Positions 1 through 10,900 of a stretch of 64,000 bases of DNA are shown in pieces. Both the position numbers and the translations under genes were made by a program. The notes below the pieces were generated by a model. It did not search any database. It worked only from the letters and a program-made list of their open reading frames with translations, and was not told the DNA's origin. Source of the DNA: Ophthalmolycus amberensis (taxonomy: Eukaryota > Chordata > Actinopteri > Perciformes > Zoarcidae); NCBI GenBank assembly GCA_024529925.1, contig JAFEUB010001181.1:100001-164000 (forward strand). Reading direction: 5' to 3'. Position 1 is the stretch's first letter. Each line of letters opens with the position of its first letter.

Positions 1-660
1 CCCTCCTCCGCCAGCCTCCCTCCCTCTCTCCATCCCTGCCTTCCTCCACCACAGCCTTCATTCATTTCTCTGCCCCCTTTACCTTTCAACTTTCCCTCTC
101 TTTCATGTATCCTTTTACTCCCCATCTTTTTCTCCTCCCCAAACGCCCCCCCCCCCTCTTCGTCTTTCCCTGTCTTATTTCCGCATCCCTCCCTCCCTCT
201 TCCTTTTGCCTTTCCTCCCCTTCATTTTTATCTCTTACTCTGCTTCTTTTCATCCTCTCCTCTCTCCTTTCCTGACCTCACCTCTCCTCACATCTCAGCC
301 TTTCCTCCCCTTCATTTCACGTCACATTGCACAACTCTTCCTTTATCATCACCTCTTCAGTAACCTTTCTCTCCTCTCCTTTCCCCTCCTCTCCTCTGCT
401 ATCCTCGCTTCTCCACTCACTCTCTTCGTTCCTCTACCCTCTTTTTCTCTCTTCTCCTTTCCTCACCTCTCTCCGTATCTCATCAAATCCCCTTTCTTCT
501 TCTCTTCTTTCTTCTCCTTCTCTCCTCTCTTTTTCTTTTCTCCATTCCTCTCATCTTTCCTCTACCTCCTCTCATCTTTCTCTCTCACCATCTCTCCTTC
601 TCCCTTTGTCTACTCTCTCCTCTCTTCTTTCTGCCTTGTCCCCTCCGTTCTACACCTCCT
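1..660. repeat. CT-rich polypyrimidine tract
   Basis: The plus strand is almost entirely C and T for about 660 bases, made of irregular tcctc, tctctc and ctttcc runs with few purines. It is not a clean microsatellite. The long open frames across it are low-complexity Ser/Phe/Leu/Pro strings produced by the base composition and are not genes. It may continue to the left of the window. A similar but shorter tract lies at 2,340-2,550. Confidence 0.8.
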
Positions 661-1192
661 CAAGAGAGACATGTAAATGAGGTCAGCACTGTCGAGTTCA
701 TCAACCGCATCACTCAGGTGTGAGCGTGGGTGTGAACCAACACATACGTGCACAAATCAAACATGTGAGTCCACGAATGTGTGTGTGCATTCATTAAGGG
801 TTGCTTGTGTGTGTGCGGTGTGTTCCAGTCCTAATAAAGAATTGCCTCTCTTAAGCTGTACACCAGTGAACCAAGTGCTCCAATTACATAAACGCCTTCA
901 CCCCAATACATTTTGACATCCTGAAAATTATTCACGGCCTAATTCATTTAAAATTGCATCCCGTTTCTTGGCCTCTTTTCTTCTTCTTCTTTTTTTTTAC
1001 CACAAGCCCTGGAAACAGATGATGAGCAGGGGTGAAGGGATGAGAGGAGCTTTCAGTTCCTTGTGTAACATAGAGGCTGCTGCCCTTTCGGTAGCCTGCT
1101 GTTGCTGCTGCTGACTGGACGTTCTCAAACTTTACTGCTTTTCCACACACAAAGGATGAGTGTGGAAATAAAACCCTGTGACTGCCAACAGC

Positions 1193-1235
<43 letters not shown>

Positions 1236-1237
1236 GA
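1193..1237. repeat. (GA)n microsatellite
   Basis: GA dinucleotide run interrupted by two GACA units, followed by a short G run. Confidence 0.9.
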
Positions 1238-1413
1238 TGGGGGGGGGGTGAAAGGGAAGAAAATGGGAGGAGATGAGGAGGAGAGTAGTTCAGTTATTTA
1301 GAGTAGAAAGTTTTTGGGAAGAAAAGAAGCCAACTGCTCGATGTGTGTTCGTCATCAATACCAGTCAGTTCAGATTGTAAAATATTCCTCTTTGTGTCAG
1401 AGAAGCATCAGAA

Positions 1414-1414
<1 letters not shown>

Positions 1415-1445
<31 letters not shown>
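1415..1445. repeat. (TG)n microsatellite
   Basis: Uninterrupted TG dinucleotide run of about 15 units. Confidence 0.9.
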
Positions 1446-1448
<3 letters not shown>

Positions 1449-1593
1449 TTCAGCGGCAGCAGTGGGAATAAGGAAGCCAGAGAAGAGGAATCCTGCAGGA
1501 ATCCATCTCAGTCTGCATTCCTCCTGATGCAGAGCTGAGAGCAGTCAGAAGCAGAAAGCAACAGGCTACTGGAGATTGACCCCATGCACAAGT

Positions 1594-1594
<1 letters not shown>

Positions 1595-1647
<53 letters not shown>
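1595..1647. repeat. (CA)n microsatellite
   Basis: Uninterrupted CA dinucleotide run of about 26 units. Confidence 0.95.
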
Positions 1648-1649
<2 letters not shown>

Positions 1650-1757
1650 TCTTAGGACAATAACAGCCTCTACTGGGGAGAAAACACATAACATGACCAC
1701 ACTCAAACACACAGAGACAATTGAATGCAGAAAGAAACCCACCCACAGACTGGGCTC

Positions 1758-1759
<2 letters not shown>

Positions 1760-1789
<30 letters not shown>
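1760..1789. repeat. (CA)n microsatellite
   Basis: Uninterrupted CA run of about 15 units, some 110 bases from the larger CA array. Confidence 0.9.
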
Positions 1790-1791
<2 letters not shown>

Positions 1792-4623
1792 AATAGCACA
1801 GACAGGATACACACAGATTGTTAGTACAGATTAAATTGGAGAAGCTATTCACACTGGCATGCATGCAGAGACACACACAAATATGTAGATGCAAACATGA
1901 ACATCCGCGTGTTTGTGTGTGCTCACACACACGCAATTCACACTGCAGGACCACTTCAGGTTTCATCATCTTCTTTTCCTTTTTTTTTTTGCTTTCTTTC
2001 TCTTGAGAGCTGGGGGGGGGGCAAGGGGGGGTGTCTCATTCCCTCTCTTTTGTTGCTGCCGGGGAGAGAGAGCGCATATCCATAGAGAACACTCTCTCCA
2101 GCCCCATTCACACCCACACACCGCTCCCTCCCTCTCACTACACACACACACACATCCACAAAGATACAACATCAAAGAGCCGCCACCGCCGAAGGATTAC
2201 TTCAGCCACACATTGGCTCCTCAATCCGGGTCTGTACCTCTCGTGGAACCCCCCTCTCGCCTGGCTACACTTGGTACAGCCCAAGCATTCCTGCCAAGTA
2301 GCTTTCACACATGGAGGGGAAGCTTGTCTCAAGCAATTGCTGACAAGCTACAAACAAGACAGCCTCCCTCTCCCTCTCTCCCTTTTTCTCTCTTTCTCTC
2401 ACCCCTTCAATCCAGGTCTGCTGTGCTCCCTACTTCTTACTCTTTCCACCCTCTCCACCCCCCCCCCACTCCCTCCCTTATTTTTCCTCATCTCTCCTTC
2501 TCCCCTATTCCTCCCTCCCCCCTCTTCTCTCTCTCTCTCTCTCTCTGAGAATGTGGGGGCCCCACCAGCATAAATTGTCAGCTGTTCCTGGGCGTACTCT
2601 CCATGGCTCCCTAAACTCACATAAGCCCACATATGCAGTCGCTGGTGGGACAAGGGTAACCTAAGTAAGCCCTCTTGGTTATGAGTCTGAAAAAGTAGAC
2701 TGAGGCCCCTGAATACTGCTGCAGTGTGAAGGCACTGAGAGTTTTACTCTGTGGTGAGCTGCAACAGATACTCAGGCTAATAGTATTTTGGGGTTGACAT
2801 CAACATATCTTCTTTTTGACCTTTTAAGTTCATTTTTTGAAAACACCTACACAATATTATTAGTCTTCATCACATAAGGGTATTCTCACACGACGACTAT
2901 CACTTCCTGAAATCACAGACAGTTCATTCAGCTACAATGCCTCTCACGTTGACCCTATGAGAGTCAAAAGTGTTTAAACCACAATCATTTCACCTTTTTT
3001 CTGTGTTTTTATGATTATCAGTGTGATGCCCACTTTTATGGATAATTAAATGGAAGAACATGAAGGTAATTCCTATTTGTACACTGAGCCAGAAGTCGTG
3101 GAAGGGTTTCCGCTCGAAAAATGATCACATCCTTCGAGCCCTTTGGGTCAACTTGTTGTTTTTACACGTGCCCCTCTCTCTCAGACACACCACTCCAGAG
3201 GTAGGGGTTCATATGGATTGCATTTTACTCTGATCGTTACCAAGCAGCCATTGTTATCCGCTAGTGCAGGCTGTCATCTAGTGTCAGGTTTAGGTACTGA
3301 TGGTTTAAAGAAGCAACACCAAAGAGAGGTCATTAGATAAGTGCCAGTTCAAAAACCATGTGCATTATAACAGCAAAAGGGCTGTTCATTCACTTCAGTC
3401 AGAGATACGATAGAAAAACAATCATGTTTTGGGGTTTTGGTGAGGGATGCATTGGCAGTGAAACCTGAATAATCAAAGAAATGGAAGTGATGCACTCAAA
3501 GGAGAGAGAAATGTGAAATGTGAATGATTTTTGCAGAGTGAACAAAGAAGTCCCTGCTTCCTCGGGTTTGACGAGCGTTCTCATTACAGCAAATACGTCA
3601 GAGAGATTTCTTTGCTGAAATGTTCTCTTTTGACGCGTATCTTTGGCAGCTTGTGAGAGCTAGATTCAGCTGCAGAGCAGTTTGGGTTTCAGCACCTTGC
3701 CTCAAAAGACACTGATGAAGTTTCAACATGTGTCCTCAGCGCGGAGCTCAAAGCGGGGTGGAAATAGAGGAGGGAGAGAAATCTGTAGAAATGTGTGAAT
3801 ACATTCTCACATCCACAAATACAACCCAACTTAAACCATTGGCAGGTATTCCTCGTATACGTATCACCGGCCTGAAGCAGGTACATTGAACAACATGGGG
3901 TTTTTACATTTATTTACAGAGCCACCAGCACTTAAATGCAACATGCATTTGTGGATCTTAAGACATGAAAAATGTCTAAATTCCAAACATTAGTGATTTG
4001 TGCATGCAGATCTAAAAAGGGGTTTTTATGAGGAAAAAAAACTGGCAAATGTTGAATTTGCAGACTGTTCTTTGCTGCCACAATACGTTGCTGTGCATGT
4101 AAGACTTCTCTTGCCTGATGAGGATCAGATTGATGTAAACGGTGCACGTCAACAGGACATAAACACGATTACGGAAACAACGAGCAGTCTGCAGATTCCA
4201 GTTTTGTGTATATGCACAAGAAGCACATCTAAAGGAAATGCTGTTAGATTAATGAACTTCACATTATAAATAAAATCCATGTTGAATACTTTATATTCAA
4301 TCATTTATTGATCACAAATCTGTCATCAGTATTTAGATTTCACCGCATAGAGGCAGGTGGGACTGAGAGCAGTTACTGAGGAAGGCAGAACCTTCAGAAG
4401 CTCTTCTCTACTGACCGTGCATCAAATCCTCTCCAACCACACGCAGTGTCCGCCAGCTTTACTTCACATATATATCTTCTTATCCGTTCTTCTCTATATC
4501 CTCTCCATCCTTTAATGTTTTCTGATGCTAATGTCAATGAGAACAGGACAAGATGCAAATGTGTCTCGTCACTTTCCGCTTCCATCCATGTGATTTACAT
4601 CTGCTAGTTTAATACATTTGATG

Positions 4624-5804
4624 TACACTCATGGGCCACTTTATTAGGTACACCTTGCTAGTACCGGGTTGGAGCCCCTTTTGGTGTTGGAAACAATCCT
4701 CAGAGATTTTGCTCCATATTGACGCGATAGCATCACGCAGTTGCTGCAGATTTGTCGGCTGCACATCCATGATGCGAATCTCCCGTTCCACCACATCCCA
4801 ATCTGCTCTATTGGACTGAGATGTGGTGACCGTGGAGGCCATTGGAGTACAGTGAACTCATCATGTTCAAGAAGCCAGTTTGAGATGATTTGAGCCTTGT
4901 GACACGGTGCATTATCCTGCTGGAAGTAGCCATCAGGAGATGGGTCCACTGTGGTCCTAAAGGGATGGACATGGCCAGCAACAATACTCAGGAAGGCCGT
5001 GGCATTTAAACGATGCTCAATTGGTACTAAGAGGCTCAAAGTGTGCCAAGAAAATATCCCCCCCCCCACCATTACACCACCACCAGCAGCCTGAACCGTT
5101 GATACAAGGCAGGATGGATCCATGCTTTCATGTTGTTTACGCCAAATTCTGCCCCTACCATCTGAAAGTCGCAGCTGAAATTCGAGGCTCATCAGACCAG
5201 GCAACGTTTTTCCAATCTTCCATTGTCCAGTGTTGGTGAGCCTGTGTGAATTGCAGCCTCAGTTTCCTGTTCTTATCTGACAGGAGTGGCCCCCGGTGTG
5301 GTCTTCTGCTGCTGTAGCCCGTCTGCTTCAAGGTTCCACGTGTTGTGCGTTCAGAGATGGTGTTCTGCAGACCTCGGTTGTAACGAGTGGTTATTTGAGT
5401 TACTGTTGCCTTTCTATCACCTCGAACCACTCAGCCCATTCTCCTCTGACCTCTGACATCAACGAGGCATTTTCGTCCACACAACTGCCGCTCACTGGAT
5501 ATTTTCTCTTTTTCGGACCATTCTCTGTGAACCCTAGAGATGGTTGAGCGTGAAAATCCCAGTAGATCAGCAGTTTTTGAAACACTCAGACCAGCCCGTC
5601 TGGCAACAACAACCATGCCACATTCAAAGTCACTCAAATCCCCGTTCTTCCCCGCTCTGATGCTCGCTTTGAACTTCAGCGAGTCGTCTTCACCACGTCT
5701 AGAGGCCTAAATGCATTGAGTTGCTGCCATGTGATTGGCTGATTAGCTATTTGTGTTAACAAGCAATTGAACAGGTGTGCCTAATAAAGTGGCCGGTGAG
5801 TGTA
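4624..5804 (-). mobile_element. Tc1-like DNA transposon, inactive
   Basis: Terminal inverted repeats of about 32 bases are visible: 4,624-4,655 on the left and 5,773-5,804 on the right. They match when one is reverse-complemented, apart from three or so differences. Both termini carry TA, as expected for the TA target duplication of the Tc1/mariner superfamily. The total of about 1.18 kb is shorter than the usual 1.2-1.7 kb. The inside encodes a broken transposase on the minus strand. The element lies in intergenic DNA to the right of the microsatellite cluster. Confidence 0.9.
4644..5700 (-). pseudogene. Tc1-like transposase remnant (DDE), frameshifted
   Basis: Transposase similarity is spread over three overlapping minus-strand frames. 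The N-terminal helix-turn-helix DNA-binding part lies at about 5,431-5,637 and includes ADLLGFSRSTISRV. The middle lies at 5,155-5,430 and includes WSDEPR, which holds the first catalytic Asp. The C-terminal catalytic part lies at 4,644-5,204 and includes QQDNAPCH (second Asp) and a late SPIE (Glu). All three acidic residues survive, but no single frame joins them, so no functional protein can be made. Transposases of this family cut and paste DNA at TA sites. This copy is a fossil. Confidence 0.9.
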
Positions 5805-7996
5805 TCATGCCGCACATCATACGTACTTTCCCACAAATTCATTAATATATGCGGAATCCCAGTATATTTAATGTATTCATTTCAAAAGCCTTATTTTCAC
5901 TTATTTGATGTTTTATTTCCATATTTTGTATGTATTGATTGCCTTACTGAACTCAAAATGCCTAATTTAACGATACTTTTCATAATTTTTGAAAATGATG
6001 ACTGTCCCATGTATCCACATATTAGCTGCTCCGACCCGTCATTGTACATTTTGTGTTCCAGCTTCTCGGTGTAACGACTAAACGCAGTCAGACAGCTCAT
6101 CACGGGTTCTTCTTAAATTGGTTTAACACGAGTCTGTACTTCAGCTCGTCTTGCTGCACACGTGATAACACAACAACCTTCATTTATGCTGCGGATGAAT
6201 CAGTCAGAAAGGATGCAAAGATGTGCGATTCACGCCTAAAGCTCTTCCTCATTCCTCCTGGATCACGACGTCCACAGACAGAACTCCTCCTCCTCCTCCT
6301 CCTCCTGACCGGATAAATGTTCAGAGCTGAACCCATTGCAGATTTATCTAACAATCCAGTGCCTCGTTATCACCACCACTTTGTAACGGGAGCAGGTTTG
6401 CACTACAAGATCGTTAATATTGTAGATGGAAATATTTTCTCTCCAGGTTAAAAAAAATATCTCCTGAAATAATTATTTTCATGATCTATTAATGTGCTAG
6501 ACCTTTTCTCAAGTAATCGTTTGGTTTTTAAAATGATGAAGCATTTCCTTCAGCTCAACAGACACCTTCTTGTGGCTTGTTTTGTCCAAACAAATTGACT
6601 TTAATATTAAGACAATGAAAAGCAGCAAATACGCCCATTTGAGAGGCTGGAACCACATGTTTTGCATTTTTGCTTGAAACCAATTAATTATCATAATAGA
6701 CTAATAGCAGTTGATAGACTACTCGTTTCAATTTAAGAGTATTTTTTGGCAATAGAAATACAATCTCTACATAGTTTGTTTCTATGGTTAGAATAATACA
6801 AATGTAATAAGTCAAGAATTGTGTCACACTGGCTACACCGTCCTTTGTTCCCTTCAGTTACAGTCATAAAACATAAAACATGTAATTAAAGCCAGAACAA
6901 CAAGATGTAAAAGGCAACAATTTATTGAGTCTTTTAACAGATAGCAATAGACAGCTCATTTATTTCTAAAATTTTTAAATATCTCATAATGTGACCATCA
7001 TTCAGTAGGAGGGGAATTTTTTTTAGTAGAACAAGACGACAAGTGTCTTTTTCTTGGATCAAAGTGGAAGAGATCAATAAAACATCTGTAATGACACAGC
7101 TGTGTTGATTACTAGCCAGAAATTCACATTAAAAACGACACACGCATTTCCCTTTTTCAAAATTGGCAGCCTTAGAAAAGACAGCGGACAACAAACGGCC
7201 TGCGAATACACATGCAGTGGTGTCACCATACCGGCCAGGAGTCAAACCCCCGACCACGAGAGACGATGAGAGATAAATACGTAAGGAGGGGACAGACTGG
7301 TTAGCACACCAAGAGGACAAACACCCACTGAAGCGCCCAAAGGACCGTCTCACTCCTAGGACCCCGCCCACTTCAAGTATTCCCTCCAGCTCTTTCGTCA
7401 CTTCAAGTTTTCCCACCGCCGACTCCAAAACCATCACCGCTTCTTAGGTTTACAACGTAAGCTATGACATAAGTGCACTCCAGATGCATCTATACATATA
7501 AAAATAATAATACGTAGCAGTAATAGTTATAACAATCACTTTACATTTCATTTTATACACAACCGTGACGTTCGATCACATTATACCGTGGCACGACATT
7601 CCCCACCCCCTGAGTGTAATGTTCAAGTTTAACCCGAACAGGACCAGCAGCCTCGGTTTGGTTATTTAATTAACATTAGCGATCGTTGGCGCCAGCAATG
7701 ATTAGAATCGGAGTAATTATGCCTTTTCCACAGCCCGTTTGTGCTCGTGTGTGACAGATGCATTATTTACAAGCTGCTGATCGGTCATGTGCCTCTGGCG
7801 TCAGCCTGGTCGCTGGTGTCACACAGCGAAAGCCTTCATCCTGGAAGACAGTGTTCAGAAACAGACACAAAAAAGAAAATCACTTGTTAGACAGCTCCAA
7901 CAAAGACAACCGATGAGCGAGGCGAGTTAAGCCCAAGCTCAGCCTCGAAAGGTGTCAACTGCTCACTCACCTCAGTCTCGCTGCTGGAGCAGACCC
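5805..7996. other. Gene-free stretch; probable 3' UTR of the BTB zinc-finger gene on its right side
   Basis: No coding exon was found. The right part is probably transcribed as the 3' UTR of the minus-strand gene that ends at 7,997. A TTTATT at about 6,922, which is AATAAA on the minus strand, is one possible polyadenylation signal. A minus-strand splice pair flanks 7,841-7,970: donor GAG|GTGAGTG 26 bases beyond the stop codon, then a polypyrimidine acceptor ending CCAG. It suggests one intron in the 3' UTR. Near 7,225-7,275 there is a segment resembling the tRNA-promoter-like core of teleost dispersed repeats, with weak support. Confidence 0.4.
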
Positions 7997-10900
7997 TCAG
8001 GAACCGGCAGCAATGCAGCTCCGACATTTGTACAACTTGGGGTCGTGGGTGCGGATGTGGTTCCGTACGTTCCTCAGTCGAAAGAACGTCTTACTGCAGA
8101 GCTACGCAGCAGAGGGGAGGACGGCGGGTTAACGGCATGAACACGAACGGAGACGTTATACTGAGGCTACACATGGGGCGGCTTTGTGCTAAGCTAACCG
8201 TCTCCAGCTTCTTATTTACCATACAGATATACATAGTGGTATACATCTATCTTGCACACTATTGCTAGTATGCCCTTGGTTAGTGTCATTGGTGGCACGT
8301 GTGCCCAAAATTCCCAACAAGCTTAAAAAATGTTCTTCAAAGTAACTATAGCTGTGAGGTAGTAGTGAGGTTAAAAAGTACAACATATTTCTCTAAAATG
8401 TATTAGAGTACAACAAGTATAAATTGGCATAAAAAGGCAAATACTAAAGTCAAGTACTTCATAATTGTACTCAAGTACATTACTTGAGTAAATCTACTCG
8501 CACACAGAGTTGCAAAAGTCAGCACTTTTATCACAACCAATCAACTAGCAGAGCACCCACTTCAGATGAGGCGTACCTGTCTTGAATCTCACCACACAGC
8601 TGGATTTCACTCTACATGGTACAATGCTGGGCGGGGTTAAAACCTGCAGGTTGTTAGCGCTTCAGGTCATGATTTTCAACCCTTTATAGAGTCGTGTGAT
8701 TCCAGGTTACGGTCTTACCAGACATGGCCAGTGCTTGCCCTCGATGTGCCTGAGGCGATGCATGATTAGAGCGTCACAGTCCTTGTAGGAGGCCGGGCAC
8801 TGCACACAGGTGTGGGCCACTTTTGGGACTTGACTACGAGGCCCTCGGAGCTGCTTCAGCCTCGCCCGACGGACAGCGTCCGGCGTGACGCAGCTCCTGC
8901 TGCTCGGAGGGAGATTACCTTGCTGCTGGTGATGCAGGAGAAACGAAGGGATTGAAGCACATTTGGTAGATGCAAGATACATCATATACATGCAAAATCA
9001 AAAAGGTAGAAGGTGACATTTTCTGCATCGTTCCCCCTTAACTGCTTTTTTCCCCCTGGATGCTTTATGATCCCAAAATAAACCACTGCCCTCCCTTTCA
9101 TCTACCTTTGGCTTGGCCTTTGACCCGACAGGTTTGGCCAGGTGAGGAGTGCTGTGTCGGGAGTTTTGCCGGGGTCTGTGAGCCCTGCTTTGGCTCACGC
9201 TCCTCTCCTTCTTCACCGCGGGCAGCGGGGTCGGCCCTCTGGCTCTCAGCGCCCTGTGGGGGGACTCCTCCGCTCCAAATTTCTCCCCAACTTGTGACAC
9301 GGAGCGCGTCAGGCAGATATCCACGCTCTCCTCCTCTTTCTTCAGGCACGCCATCGGCCCCCCCGCGGGCCGGCAGAAGCTGAAAAGAAAGCCCGAGTCC
9401 AGTAGTTTGATGGGGGGCTTGCTCTGGCGCTTGCCCAGGTCTGACGAGGGAGGCTCGGGGAAAGGTCCTCCCACTGGCACGGGGTCTGCGGGCTCCTCTT
9501 TGATGACTTTGTACAGAGGGTGGCTGTAGAGGGACGCCGGAGGTGCTCGCTCCGAAAACTGGAGCCTGCCGGGTTCGTTATCCATGGCCCCGATCTTCCT
9601 GCCCTCCTCTCTGCGCGTCGTCTTCTCCACCTCCGCCGTGGAGCCCCGCTTAAGCTTGGCCTTCGGTGCCGGTCGGCTGCTGTTGTAACGCGGCGTTCTG
9701 ACCGTCTCTACGGGGACCTGATTCTTGGCTTGTGTCCTGTGTGAAGGCAGCGATTTGTTGGATGACAGAGGGAAACCTGAGACGGAGTATTCAGTCGGCT
9801 CCGATTTGATCCTGACCGCGTTTCTCACGAGCGTTTTCTTGGTGCTGCGTTGCCGAGGCGGCTGGGCAGGAAGGCGGGCGCCGTCGCCCTTCCTCACCGA
9901 CCGCCTGAGGTCCCTCCCACCAAAGGGAGCCCTGCATGCAGGCTGGAACATGTCTGGCAACACACCTTGACTCCGCATGCTCCTGTCACTTGGAGGGATG
10001 TGTCGCGGGACGGCCTTTGGCCTCTTCGCCGTCATCTGCTCTTTGCTGACCAAACCCACGGGCCTGGTCTTCCCTGACTTGTTGAGGAGGTGGGTGTTAA
10101 CGGGGTTACAGAGGGGAAGGGACAGTGTCAAAGCCCCGTAAGGTAGTCCCGGGGAGGTGGGGCGTGGTTTCCGCCGATTTGTCAGTGAATAGTTGTTCGC
10201 CTTCAGCTTCCTCAGGACGTTTCTTCTGTCTCCAGCCAATCAGATCTTCAGGTCTGGGGAGGAGGGCGGTCCTCTGCAACCCGAGAACATTCATCAGCTC
10301 GTACTTCTCCTGTGCCCTCGCGTTATCCTGTTCATCCTCTCCGACCTCCTCCACTTCCTGCTTTACCCTCACGGGGCTGCGCACAGCGACCTTCTTAACC
10401 CTCGTCATGGAGGTGCGGGAGAGCTGGGCGATAGAGTGAGCTTTTCGGTTTCGCCGAGGGCTCTCCGGCACGGGCAGCAACCTCAGAACCTCTTTGGCAG
10501 CCCCGGGAGTGGAGCGGAGGAGACGGGTGTTCGGTGGCGACATGCGTGAGTAATTCTGCGGGTCGGTGTGTCGAGGCGTGGTGGCTTTCTTGAGTGAGGG
10601 AGATTTGAAGTCCATGAGCTTCATCCTGTGCGAGGGGCTAAGAGGGAGACCGTTGTGGCCTTGGGCCTTCGGCGTCCTACACAAGTTTCGCCTCGGACTT
10701 CCTTCTAAAGACTCATCGGATGCACCCAGCATTCGACTGAAGCAGTTGTTCACATGGTTCTCCGATCCAAAAAGCCTTTTCCTTTTGCCTTCTCTCTGCT
10801 GGCAGCAACAGGCTGAGGCGAAGTCCTTGCGAGGATGGCGTTTCTGCTCCTGCTCCTTCATGAGGGCGGAGCAGGCTTCCACCGCGGGCCACATGCCCAG

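Larger units (their letters stand above)
661..4623. other. Intergenic, no supported gene
   Basis: I see no exon with recognisable protein similarity on either strand. The stretch holds microsatellites at 1,193-1,237 (GA), 1,415-1,445 (GT), 1,595-1,647 (CA) and 1,760-1,789 (CA), plus a second CT-rich tract at 2,340-2,550. The open frames here, including an 89-codon one at 4,000-4,269 (+), have no domain, no convincing splice context and no homolog I recognise. Confidence 0.6.

Noticed and set aside
206..680. Two overlapping open frames of 156 and 117 codons
   Set aside because: They are low-complexity Ser/Phe/Leu/Pro strings dictated by the CT-rich tract, with no domain and no splice logic.
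4000..4269. 89-codon plus-strand frame
   Set aside because: There is no recognisable domain, no supporting splice sites or neighbouring exons, and the length is compatible with chance.
7129..7437. 102-codon minus-strand frame with a GC-rich stretch, considered as a retroelement or LTR fragment
   Set aside because: I could not match it to a known protein and found no terminal repeats. At most a short repeat core near 7,225-7,275 is plausible.
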